Part shown: piece after piece, positions 10,445 through 18,097 of the stretch
How the letters are laid out: the number at the start of each line of letters is the position of its first letter
How positions within the stretch are numbered: position 1 is the first letter of the stretch
NCBI GenBank assembly: GCA_003545125.1
Contig: DQCI01000192.1
Span: 27,114 to 56,188, forward strand
Direction of reading: 5' to 3'
Origin: Paracoccaceae bacterium
Lineage (GTDB): Bacteria > Pseudomonadota > Alphaproteobacteria > Rhodobacterales > Rhodobacteraceae
DNA: 29,075 nt
The notes under the pieces: generated by a model
Seen by the model: only the letters and a program-made list of their open reading frames with translations
Told to the model about the DNA's origin: nothing
Databases searched by the model: none
Position numbers and translations under genes: made by a program

Positions 10445-11761
10445 ATGCCCTTGCTCTCTGTCATCGTGACCACCTACAACATCGAGGATTTCCTCGATGA
10501 ATGCCTTGAAACGGTTGTCGGTCAGACTTTGACGGATATGGAGATCATCGTAGTCGACGATGGCAGCACTGACGGGACCCCGGATATAATCCGCAAGTAC
10601 GCCGCGCAGGATTCGCGTATAAACCCTGTCTTCCTGCCGGAAAATACGATGGGCGGGGTGGCCAGTGCGGCGAACGCCGGGTTGGAGGTGGCGCAAGGTA
10701 CGTATATCGGGTTCGTCGATGGCGACGACTACCTTGAGCCGACCATGTTCGAAGAACTGTGCAACGCGGCGGTGGACTACGGATCCGACCTGGCGATGTG
10801 CCGGTACATGGAGGCGGTGGGCCCGGATAAGGCGTTGCGTGAGCCCGCCGAACGGATGCGGTGGGTGCGTTTCAACGACACCCGATGCGTGGATCTGGGC
10901 AGCGATCAAAACACCCGGTCGATACTGCGGTTCATCGCCGTGCCCTGGCGGAAGATCTACGCGCGGAGCCTGTTGGACGACAATGGGATCCGGTTTCCGG
11001 TCGTCGACTACTTCTGGGAGGACAACCCCTTTCATTGGTATACCGTGTGCTCCGCGAAAACGATTGCCGTCGTGCCGAAGGTGTTGTGCACCCATCGGGT
11101 GGGGCGTCCGGGACAGACGATGAGCACCCGCAACGCAGACCTCCTGAAAATGTTCGGCCATTACGAGACGGTGAGGGCGTGGCTGGACGACAAGGGTATA
11201 CTGCCGGATTTCCACGCGACCCTGATTGGCTGGGTGATTTCACAGTTTCAATGGATCCACAAAAGGATCCCCCGGGAAGCCGGCGGCGCCCTGTTCGACG
11301 TCATGGCGGAGATCGTCGGTCCGGTCGACCAGGCGGTGTTCGATCGGGCGCTGCGGGAAAAACGGGTCTCGATCCGAAGGCAGATGCGCAATATCCGCAA
11401 TGGCAACAGGGAGGCATTCTTGAAATACTTCGATCGCCAGTTCACCAGCGGATCGCGAGCCTCCGCCGGCTTGAAGAAGAGGGTAGCAAAGCCGCTGTCC
11501 TTCCTGCGGCTGGGCATGGCTCACGCGAAGGCGAACGGGTGGCGTCCCACAGCGGCGAGAGCGGTCCAGCATTTTCGCTCGGAATGGTTTTCCAAGGCGG
11601 TGTTCCGGCGCCGGAATCCGGTCGTCACCGAGGAGACGATGCTGAAATACATGACCCTGCTCCAGAGGGACATGGGCCGTAAACACGCTGAACAGCTCCA
11701 GCGTCTCAAGGCGATCGAAGACGGTCTCCGTCGGGCGCAGTCGAAGAGGGGCGATGAATGA
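10445..11761 (+). CDS. Family 2 glycosyltransferase with extended C-terminal helical tail
   Basis: A protein of 438 residues. The N-terminal GT-A domain shows LLSVIVTTYNIEDFLDECL, IIVVDDGSTDGT and GFVDGDD with the metal-binding acidic cluster at Asp92-Asp95. These are typical of GT2 enzymes that add sugars to surface polysaccharides or glycoproteins. The last ~130 residues are rich in Lys, Arg and Glu. They look alpha-helical, with a possible short coiled coil near the end (LKYMTLLQRDMGRKHAEQL), and may serve membrane or partner binding. The ATG has CGGAGA about 7 bases upstream. Its stop TGA (11759-11761) overlaps the ATG of a 63-residue small ORF. Acceptor and donor are not assignable. Confidence 0.85.
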   Translation: MPLLSVIVTTYNIEDFLDECLETVVGQTLTDMEIIVVDDGSTDGTPDIIRKYAAQDSRINPVFLPENTMGGVASAANAGLEVAQGTYIGFVDGDDYLEPTMFEELCNAAVDYGSDLAMCRYMEAVGPDKALREPAERMRWVRFNDTRCVDLGSDQNTRSILRFIAVPWRKIYARSLLDDNGIRFPVVDYFWEDNPFHWYTVCSAKTIAVVPKVLCTHRVGRPGQTMSTRNADLLKMFGHYETVRAWLDDKGILPDFHATLIGWVISQFQWIHKRIPREAGGALFDVMAEIVGPVDQAVFDRALREKRVSIRRQMRNIRNGNREAFLKYFDRQFTSGSRASAGLKKRVAKPLSFLRLGMAHAKANGWRPTAARAVQHFRSEWFSKAVFRRRNPVVTEETMLKYMTLLQRDMGRKHAEQLQRLKAIEDGLRRAQSKRGDE

Positions 11762-11949
11762 CCCGGATCCGGCGTGGATCGCATTCGGCCGTCCCGCCCA
11801 TATTCCAATGCCTGGAGAGCGGCCGCGTCGGTCGCCGGGACGAATTGACAGCGGTCGAAGCTGAGGGGTATCCCACGCAGGCCGGGACCTCCGGAAAACC
11901 AACGCGGCCACGGCTATTGCCGCTCCGGATCGACAGGGTGGTTTCTTGA
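11758..11949 (+). CDS. Hypothetical 63-residue protein bridging two genes
   Basis: A small frame fills the 205-bp gap between the third glycosyltransferase and the sulfotransferase-like gene. Its ATG overlaps the upstream stop (ATGA) and has a GAGGGG-like ribosome-binding sequence about 7 bases before. Its TGA overlaps a TTG (TTGA, 11946-11949) that is in frame with the sulfotransferase. The product is basic, with many Arg and Pro, no signal peptide, no membrane segment and no recognisable motif. The overlaps on both sides favour a genuinely translated coupling ORF. The composition, typical of random high-GC frames, argues against a functional protein. It might also be a decayed gene. Confidence 0.3.
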   Translation: MTRIRRGSHSAVPPIFQCLESGRVGRRDELTAVEAEGYPTQAGTSGKPTRPRLLPLRIDRVVS

Positions 11950-11966
11950 CCAATCGGGACACGAAC

Positions 11967-13085
11967 ATGGCGCGGTCGCCTCGCAAACTCATCGTTCATG
12001 CGGGAATGCACAAAACCGGCAGCACGGCGATCCAGCATTGGCTGCATACTACGAAACAACCCGACGTCCATTATTTCAAATGGCGGAATGCCAATCACAG
12101 CGATCTCTTCGTCCTGCTGTTCGAAGAGAACCCGCAGGATTACCTGGCGTTCTCCCGAACGGGATATACCCGCGATCAGGCCATGAAGGCGAGAGCGGAG
12201 GAGAAAACCCGGATACGCAGGCAGATTGAGGGCTCAAAGAAAGATGTATTCATGTTCTCGGCCGAGCGCGTTTCGACTGCGCCGGAAGAAGCGGTTCGGG
12301 CGATGCATGACTTTTTTTCGGAGTACTTTCCCGATATACAGGTCTACGCTTATGTCAGAAAGCCCTCCGGCTTCATGTCGAGCATGTTCCAACAACATCT
12401 GAAAACGGGCCGGATCAAGCTCAGCTTCGGCGAACTCTGGCCGAGTTATCGCAAGCGCCTGGGTCGGCTGTTCAAAGTCTTCGGGCCGGAAAACGTGCAT
12501 CTTCGGTGCTATGACCAACTGGTCGAGAACCGCACCGAAATCGTCGGCAATTTTGCGGATTGGACGGGGCTTTCGACTGTTCCGCCGAGCAATATCGTCC
12601 TCAACTGGTCGATGAGCGCGACCGGAATGGCACTGCTTCACTACTACAGGAAGACTGTCGAACCGGACCTGCCCGCGTCCGAACGGGCCCGGTACGAGCG
12701 GCACGTCCTGTATGCCGCGCAGACAATTCCAGGCGAGCCGTTCCATATCGAACTGGAGTGTGGGGACCGTCAACGCAAGAAGGTCGCCAAGGATCTGAAA
12801 TGGATCTCCAGACGAATGAACTGCGATTTCGACGACCTCGGTGCCGCCAGGGGCGGGGTCCGGGTCTTTGCCAACGAGGAAGATATCCTCAGATACGCCG
12901 TCGCCATGAGCCACCATCTCATGCCGTGGAAAAACCTGCCCGCGTTGGACCCGGACGCGCCGGGGAGTTTCGAGGCCACCAACGCGCGTTTCGGGGCGTT
13001 TCTGTCGGGTCCATCCAGGGTCTGGGCGGGTATTCGCCGGGGTGTGAACTGGGTGACAGGCCGCCACGCGCGTGCTCGGGCCTGA
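11967..13085 (+). CDS. Sulfotransferase-like protein (PAPS-dependent type)
   Basis: A predicted transferase of about 372 residues. Near the N-terminus, LIVHAGMHKTGSTAIQ contains a P-loop-like 5'-phosphosulfate-binding motif with Lys16 and Ser/Thr17-20. A second element, YVRKPSGFMSSMF, has Arg131 and Ser139 at the 8-residue spacing of the 3'-phosphate-binding motif of sulfotransferases. This combination suggests transfer of sulfate from PAPS to a carbohydrate or other acceptor. The frame is open to a TTG at 11946, which overlaps the preceding small ORF. ATG 11967, with GGGA about 7 bases upstream, is the more likely start. Its place after three glycosyltransferases suggests sulfation of the glycan they build (inference). 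It ends the accessory block, and a hairpin follows its stop. Confidence 0.75.
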   Translation: MARSPRKLIVHAGMHKTGSTAIQHWLHTTKQPDVHYFKWRNANHSDLFVLLFEENPQDYLAFSRTGYTRDQAMKARAEEKTRIRRQIEGSKKDVFMFSAERVSTAPEEAVRAMHDFFSEYFPDIQVYAYVRKPSGFMSSMFQQHLKTGRIKLSFGELWPSYRKRLGRLFKVFGPENVHLRCYDQLVENRTEIVGNFADWTGLSTVPPSNIVLNWSMSATGMALLHYYRKTVEPDLPASERARYERHVLYAAQTIPGEPFHIELECGDRQRKKVAKDLKWISRRMNCDFDDLGAARGGVRVFANEEDILRYAVAMSHHLMPWKNLPALDPDAPGSFEATNARFGAFLSGPSRVWAGIRRGVNWVTGRHARARA

Positions 13086-13098
13086 CGGGTGTTAACGA

Positions 13099-13117
13099 GA
13101 CCCCGAGAGGCGGGGTC
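13099..13117 (+). terminator. Hairpin after the sulfotransferase gene
   Basis: A perfect 7-bp stem, GACCCCG-AGAGG-CGGGGTC, begins 14 bp after the stop codon. A second short hairpin, GCCGG-TGAA-CCGGC, lies at 13176-13189. Neither is followed by a T-run. Their location between a finished operon and the motB promoter region fits a transcription end, but the type is uncertain. Confidence 0.45.
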
Positions 13118-13283
13118 GGGCCGGTGCGAGGGTGACGGGCGCTTGGCGGTTCGGCCTTGGGTTCGGGACAGCGCAGCCGGTGAACCGGCCGGAGCGGGGC
13201 GCGGCGTTGGACCCTGTGCAAGGGTGGCGCGGCGGACAATCGGGTTAACCACTGTTGCGGGAATCTGAAGATATTTGCGGCGT

Positions 13284-13299
13284 TTAAGGTCACCTTAAC
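13284..13299 (+). promoter_or_regulatory. CtrA-binding box upstream of motB (perfect consensus)
   Basis: The sequence TTAA-GGTCACC-TTAAC matches the full 9-base alphaproteobacterial CtrA consensus TTAA-N7-TTAAC with no mismatch. It lies 45 bp before the motB ATG. The site is also a nearly symmetrical inverted repeat (TTAAGGT-C-ACCTTAA). In known systems the response regulator CtrA binds such boxes near the -35 region and activates flagellar genes. An AT-richer stretch (CTATCTTGATAC, 13309-13320) downstream could hold the -10 region. A lone TTAAC half-site lies further upstream at 13245-13249. Confidence 0.8.
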
Positions 13300-13344
13300 G
13301 CAGGGGCGCTATCTTGATACTTGGGTGACTAAAGAGGTGGTGGG

Positions 13345-14163
13345 ATGAGCGCACATGCAAATGCGCCCGTCATCATCAAGAAGGTAAAAAAGGTCAGTGG
13401 CGAAGGCCACCACGGTGGGGCTTGGAAAGTAGCCTACGCCGACTTTGTGACCGCGATGATGGCCTTCTTCATGTTGATGTGGCTTTTGAACGCGACGACC
13501 GAGAATCAACGCAAGGGGCTCGCCGACTATTTCAGTCCGACGATTCCGATGGTGCGGATATCGGGCGGCGGCGAAGGGGCGTTCGGCGGTGACAGCGTGT
13601 TCACCCAGGAAACGCTTGCGCACAGCGGGCATGGCGGCGAGCCGCGACGGTCCTCCGATGCCGACGCGGACGAGGCCGGTAGCGCGGCGCAGGAGGCCGC
13701 GGCTCTCGAGGGTGTCGAGGACGTGCTGACGGGAAATTCCGGTGAAAGCATGGTGAGCGACCTTGCCCGCCGGCACATCATCACCGAGGTCACCGACGAG
13801 GGCCTGGTGATCTCGATTTTCGACACCGATACCGAAACCTTGTTCAAAAAGGACGGCGCAGCGCCGACATTGCTGGCCGTCGAGATCGTCGAGATGCTCT
13901 CGGAGGTCTTCGGGCTGGTCCGCAACGGGATTGCCGTCGAGGGGCACGTGGCCGCGCAACCCGTTGTTCTGGCCGAGAACGCCAGTTGGGAATTGTCGGC
14001 CGAACGGGCCGATGCGCTGCGCCGCCTGCTCGAGGAAACCGGGGTGCCCGCAGACCGGATGCGGCGGGTGACGGGGCACGCCGACCGGCGACCCGCCGTC
14101 AGCAACCCGATGGCCGTGCGCAACAACCAGATCGAGCTCATCCTGCTGCGGTCGAAGCGGTAG
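13345..14163 (+). CDS. motB: Flagellar stator protein MotB
   Basis: The peptidoglycan-anchoring stator subunit of the flagellar motor, which forms the proton channel with MotA. The 272 residues comprise a basic cytoplasmic start, one transmembrane helix (WKVAYADFVTAMMAFFMLMW, residues 27-46) carrying the proton-binding Asp33 (E. coli Asp32), a plug/linker region, and a C-terminal OmpA-like domain. The C-terminal domain is recognisable by ASWELSAERADALRRLL and RVTGHADRRP. It is divergent: the first GHTD-type motif reads GHVA (200-203), the usual Asn before WELS is Ser, and the final RRNRR-type motif is RNNQ. AGAGGTGG lies just before the ATG. MotA is encoded about 11 kb downstream and not adjacent, so motB is transcribed from its own CtrA-box promoter region. 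Confidence 0.95.
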   Translation: MSAHANAPVIIKKVKKVSGEGHHGGAWKVAYADFVTAMMAFFMLMWLLNATTENQRKGLADYFSPTIPMVRISGGGEGAFGGDSVFTQETLAHSGHGGEPRRSSDADADEAGSAAQEAAALEGVEDVLTGNSGESMVSDLARRHIITEVTDEGLVISIFDTDTETLFKKDGAAPTLLAVEIVEMLSEVFGLVRNGIAVEGHVAAQPVVLAENASWELSAERADALRRLLEETGVPADRMRRVTGHADRRPAVSNPMAVRNNQIELILLRSKR

Positions 14164-14208
14164 CGCTGGCAAGGCGAGGGCATGGGAAAACCGAAAGGAT
14201 TTTAGCTG

Positions 14209-14224
14209 TTAGCACGGTGTTAAG
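14209..14224 (+). promoter_or_regulatory. CtrA-like box upstream of flgE
   Basis: TTAG-CACGGTG-TTAAG has the exact N7 spacing of a CtrA site and matches 7 of 9 consensus positions. It lies in the 113-bp gap between motB and flgE, 52 bp before the flgE ATG. It probably drives the flgE-flgK-flgL-flgI unit, but it is weaker than the motB box and could be partly chance. Confidence 0.55.
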
Positions 14225-14276
14225 CCGAGGGGTCTATTCCGGGAACAGACACAGGCTGCAGCAGAAAGGCGCAACC

Positions 14277-15611
14277 ATGACGATTTCCTCCTCGCTCAGT
14301 GCCGGGGTGGCCGGGCTCAATGCAAACGCCACCCGCCTTGCGACGATCTCCGACAATATCGCGAACTCCGGGACCTACGGGTACAAGACCGCCACGGCCG
14401 ATTTCGAGGCGATGGTGATTGGTGGCGTTGCCGGGGCCGGAACCTATTCCGCAGGTGGCGTGCGGGCCACGACCCAGCGGCTGATCGACGAGAACGGCCC
14501 GCTGATTTCGACGTCGAATCCGCTCGACATCGCAATCTCCGGCAGCGGGATGCTGCCGGTGACCGAGGAAGCCTACCTGAATTACTCCGGCGACGACAAG
14601 CCGATGCTGGTTACCACGACGGGCTCGTTCCGCGCCGACAAGGACGGCATCCTGAAAACCGAGACGGGTCTGGTCCTGCTCGGCTGGCCGGCAGATGCCG
14701 ACGGCAACGTGGGCTCCTACCCGCGTGACACGGTGACCTCGCTTGAACCGGTGACGGTGCAGGTCAACCAGCAGTCCGGCGACCCGACAACGGAAATGAA
14801 CCTCGGTGTGAACCTGCCGGCGACCTCGACGGAATTCGATGCGGATCTCGATCCGGTCGACCTGGCCGAGTCGCTCTCGATCGAGTATTTCGGCAATCTC
14901 GGCACGTCCGAGAGCGTCGATGTGACCTTCACGCCGAGTGAACCGGCGTTGGCCACAGACCCGGCCACCAACACCTGGACGATGGAGATCCGCGATTCTG
15001 CCTCGTCGGATGCGGTGATCGGCGAATACACCCTGGTGTTCGATGACAGCCGCTCCAACGGTGGCACGTTGCTGTCGGTCACGCCGACCAACGTCGCCTA
15101 CCCGTCCTACGATTCGGCGGAAGGCACCATCGGCCTCACCGTTGCCGGCGGTCCGCTGGAACTGACCATCGGCGCGCTGGGCGATGCCAAGGGCCTGACC
15201 CAGCTCTCCGACAGTTTCGCGCCGGTCTCGATCACCAAGGACGGGTCCCCGGTGGGCAACCTGACCTCGGTCGAGATGGACGAGAACGGCTACGTGACGG
15301 CGACCTACGACACCGGGTTCACCCGCACGATCTTCCAGGTGCCGCTGGTGGATGTTCCGAACCCGAACGGGCTGATCTCGAAGTCGAACCAGACCTACCA
15401 GGTCTCGCCGGAATCCGGTTCGTTCTTCCTGTGGGACGCCGGTGACGGGCCGACCGGAGAGGTGGCCGGGTTTACCCGCGAGGGTTCGACGACCGATGTC
15501 GCCGGCGAGCTCACCAACCTGATCGAGACCCAGCGCGCCTATTCGTCCAACGCCAAGGTCATCCAGACCGTCGACGAGATGCTGCAGGAGACCACCAACA
15601 TCAAACGTTGA
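14277..15611 (+). CDS. flgE: Flagellar hook protein FlgE
   Basis: The structural subunit of the flagellar hook, exported through the type III apparatus and polymerised outside the cell. The 444 residues have the rod/hook N-terminal signature (LSAGVAGLNANATRLATISD followed by NIANSGTYGYK), a long variable middle rich in Thr, Asp and Gly, and the C-terminal signature ending LTNLIETQRAYSSNAKVIQ and a helix to the end. No signal peptide is present, as expected for a type III substrate. ATG 14277 has AGAAAGG about 7 bases upstream. An open frame reaching back to 13986 is antisense-like noise over motB and was excluded. flgK follows after 27 bp. Confidence 0.95.
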   Translation: MTISSSLSAGVAGLNANATRLATISDNIANSGTYGYKTATADFEAMVIGGVAGAGTYSAGGVRATTQRLIDENGPLISTSNPLDIAISGSGMLPVTEEAYLNYSGDDKPMLVTTTGSFRADKDGILKTETGLVLLGWPADADGNVGSYPRDTVTSLEPVTVQVNQQSGDPTTEMNLGVNLPATSTEFDADLDPVDLAESLSIEYFGNLGTSESVDVTFTPSEPALATDPATNTWTMEIRDSASSDAVIGEYTLVFDDSRSNGGTLLSVTPTNVAYPSYDSAEGTIGLTVAGGPLELTIGALGDAKGLTQLSDSFAPVSITKDGSPVGNLTSVEMDENGYVTATYDTGFTRTIFQVPLVDVPNPNGLISKSNQTYQVSPESGSFFLWDAGDGPTGEVAGFTREGSTTDVAGELTNLIETQRAYSSNAKVIQTVDEMLQETTNIKR

Positions 15612-15638
15612 GGCATGGGTGGGGCCCAGGAGTAACGC

Positions 15639-17084
15639 ATGACCATCACCAACACGTTGTCGAACGCCCTCTCGGGCCTTACCGCCGCGTCACGCGCGGC
15701 GGAAGTCGTGTCTTCGAACGTGGCCAATGCGCAAACCGAGGGGTATGGCGTTCGCGAACTGAACACGTCCTCACGCCATCTCGGCGGCGTCAACGTGAAC
15801 GGCGTGAGCCGCAACGTCGATACCCAGATTGTCCAGGACCGGCGCCTGGCCGATGCGTCGGTTGGTTACAACGGTACCATCGCGGACTTCCAGCTCGACC
15901 TGGAAAACGCCCTCGGCACGCCGGATGAGGAATGGTCTCTGTCTGGCCGGGTGGCGGCATTCGAAGCGGCGCTTGTCGAGGCCGCCTCGCGCCCGGACAA
16001 CGAGGCCCGCCTCGCGGCGGTGCAGGACGTCGCCGCTGACCTTGCGGCAAAACTCAACACCGTGTCCGCGACGGTGCAGGGCGCGCGGATGAAAGCCGAC
16101 GCCGCGATCGCGACGCAGGTTACCCGGCTCAACGAGGGCCTCGAACTGGTGCAGAACCTCAACTACCAGATCAGCGAAGCCGAGGCCCGTGGGCGCGACC
16201 CCTCGTCGCTGATGGACATGCGCCAGACGGCAATCGACGATATCTCGGCGATCGTCCCGCTCAAGCAGGTCGACCGCGACTTCGGCCAGATTGCGCTCTA
16301 CACCCCTGGCGGCGCCATCGTTCTCGACGGTCGCGCGGCGGAGTTCAGCTACAGCAACGTCGGCGTCATCGTGCCCGAGATGACGAAGGAAAGCGGCGCG
16401 CTGTCGGGGCTTTCGATCAACGGCAAAGAGGTGCGGACCGGCGGGACCACCAGCCCGATCCAGGGCGGATCGCTCGCGGCGCTGTTCGAAGTGCGCGACG
16501 CGCTCGCGACTGGCGCCCAATCCCAGCTCGACGCGGTGGCGCGTGACCTGATCGAACGGTTCCAGGACACATCGGTCGATACCACACTGACCGCCGGCGA
16601 TCCGGGGCTGTTCACCGATGCCGGCTCGGCGCTCGACGTTTCCGACGAAATCGGCCTGTCGTCGCGCATCGAACTCAATGCGCTGGTCGATCCCGATCAG
16701 GGTGGCGCGCTGTGGCGGTTGCGCGACGGGCTCGGCGCCACGGCGCAGGGCGATGTCGGCGACGCGACCCTGCTCCAGTCGCTGAACACCGCGCTCACCA
16801 GAGAACGGGTTGCCGCCTCGGGCAGTTTCCTCGGTGTTTCCCGGTCGGCCTCGGGGCTCGCGGCCGACCTTCTGTCACGTGTCGGCATGGAGCGCACAGC
16901 GGCCGAGAACCTGGAAAGCTATTCGGTTGCGCAGCAGGTAAGCCTTACGGCGATGGAGTTGGAGACCAGCGTCGACACCGATCATGAGCTGCAGAAACTC
17001 ATGCTGATCGAGCAGGCCTACGCGGCCAACGCCAAGGTTATCAGTACCGCCGATGCAATGCTCCAGACGATCATGGACCTTTGA
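15639..17084 (+). CDS. flgK: Flagellar hook-associated protein FlgK (HAP1)
   Basis: Forms the first junction layer between hook and filament. The 481 residues start with the axial-protein motif NTLSNALSGLTAASRAAEVV then SSNVANAQTEGYG. They contain the FlgK-type helical region (residues ~80-190, including AALVEAASRPDN and MDMRQTAIDDIS) and end with LMLIEQAYAANAKVISTADA and MLQTIMDL, the C-terminal coiled-coil heptads of axial proteins. The length is shorter than the 547 of Salmonella but usual for alphaproteobacteria. AGGAG lies 6 bases before the ATG. Its stop is 2 bp before the flgL ATG, so both are probably made from one mRNA. Confidence 0.93.
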   Translation: MTITNTLSNALSGLTAASRAAEVVSSNVANAQTEGYGVRELNTSSRHLGGVNVNGVSRNVDTQIVQDRRLADASVGYNGTIADFQLDLENALGTPDEEWSLSGRVAAFEAALVEAASRPDNEARLAAVQDVAADLAAKLNTVSATVQGARMKADAAIATQVTRLNEGLELVQNLNYQISEAEARGRDPSSLMDMRQTAIDDISAIVPLKQVDRDFGQIALYTPGGAIVLDGRAAEFSYSNVGVIVPEMTKESGALSGLSINGKEVRTGGTTSPIQGGSLAALFEVRDALATGAQSQLDAVARDLIERFQDTSVDTTLTAGDPGLFTDAGSALDVSDEIGLSSRIELNALVDPDQGGALWRLRDGLGATAQGDVGDATLLQSLNTALTRERVAASGSFLGVSRSASGLAADLLSRVGMERTAAENLESYSVAQQVSLTAMELETSVDTDHELQKLMLIEQAYAANAKVISTADAMLQTIMDL

Positions 17085-17086
17085 CA

Positions 17087-18097
17087 ATGAATTCGATTTC
17101 AATTGGCGACCTCGCGAACACCTTTCTGATCCAGCGTCAGACGACAGGGTTGAAGTCCGAATTGACCCGGCTCGCCTCCGAATTGACGACCGGCCAGAAG
17201 AACGACCTTGGGGCGTCTCTGGCCGGCGATTTCGGTCCCTATGCGGGCATCGAAAGGTCGTTGCGCGCCCTTGCCGCCTATGCCACGGCAAACACGGAAG
17301 CGGCCGGCATGCTCGAGGCGTCCCAACTCGCGCTCGAGAACGTTCAATCCATGGGACAGGATCTCAGCTCGGCGCTGCTCACGGCGTCTTCGGCGGAGGA
17401 CGTGGTTCTGATCCGCGTTACGGCGGAGGACGCACGGCAGAAGTTTTCGGCCGTGGTTTCGTCGCTCAATACTTCGTCGGCGGACCGCACACTGTTCGGC
17501 GGGGCGGCCACGGACCGGCCTGCGCTGGCGACGGGTGAGCAAATGCTCGCCGAAATCGTGACCGCAGTCGCGGGTGAAACCACCGCCGCCGGGATCGTCG
17601 CTGCGGTCGACAGCTGGTTCGACGACGCAGGCGGCGGTTTCGAGACGATGGGCTATCTCGGATCGTCCAAGGACATGGGGCCAATGTCGATCGCCGAGGA
17701 CGAAACGGCCGCGGTCGGCGTGCGCGCCGACGACCAGGTGATGCGCGACACCCTCAAGGGCTACGCGCTCATGTCGCTGATCGCGGAAGGTGCGCTGGAC
17801 GGTGACGTGGCGCAACAGGCCGACCTTACCGCAGCCGCCGCTGAAAAGATGCTCACCGCGGATGGCGACATCACCAACCTCAGGGCCCGGATCGGGGCCG
17901 TCGAAGCCCGGATCGAGGATGCTCAAGCGCGCAACGCCGCGGAGGGCGCGGCCTATGAACTTGCCCGCACGCAGTTGATCGGCGCCGATCCATACGAGAC
18001 GGCGACCGAACTTCAGGCGGTCTATGCCCAGATTGAGACGCTCTACACAGTAACGGCCCGGATTGCCGGCCTCAACTTCACGGATTACATGCGATGA
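17087..18097 (+). CDS. flgL: Flagellar hook-filament junction protein FlgL (HAP3)
   Basis: The second junction protein between hook and flagellin filament. The 336 residues are flagellin-like, with an N-terminal helix beginning SISIGDLANTFLIQRQTTGL and a matching C-terminal helix (ELQAVYAQIETLYTVTARIA, then GLNFTDYMR). The position between flgK and flgI distinguishes it from flagellin itself. ATG 17087 is 2 bp after the flgK stop; the TTG at 17081 in the same frame lies inside flgK and is less likely. The stop codon overlaps the flgI start (ATGA, 18094-18097), implying translational coupling. Confidence 0.9.
   Translation: MNSISIGDLANTFLIQRQTTGLKSELTRLASELTTGQKNDLGASLAGDFGPYAGIERSLRALAAYATANTEAAGMLEASQLALENVQSMGQDLSSALLTASSAEDVVLIRVTAEDARQKFSAVVSSLNTSSADRTLFGGAATDRPALATGEQMLAEIVTAVAGETTAAGIVAAVDSWFDDAGGGFETMGYLGSSKDMGPMSIAEDETAAVGVRADDQVMRDTLKGYALMSLIAEGALDGDVAQQADLTAAAAEKMLTADGDITNLRARIGAVEARIEDAQARNAAEGAAYELARTQLIGADPYETATELQAVYAQIETLYTVTARIAGLNFTDYMR

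Noticed and set aside
13092..13096. TTAAC half-site just after the sulfotransferase stop as a CtrA box
   Set aside because: No TTAA at the N7 distance upstream; it lies too far from motB and within a likely terminator region.
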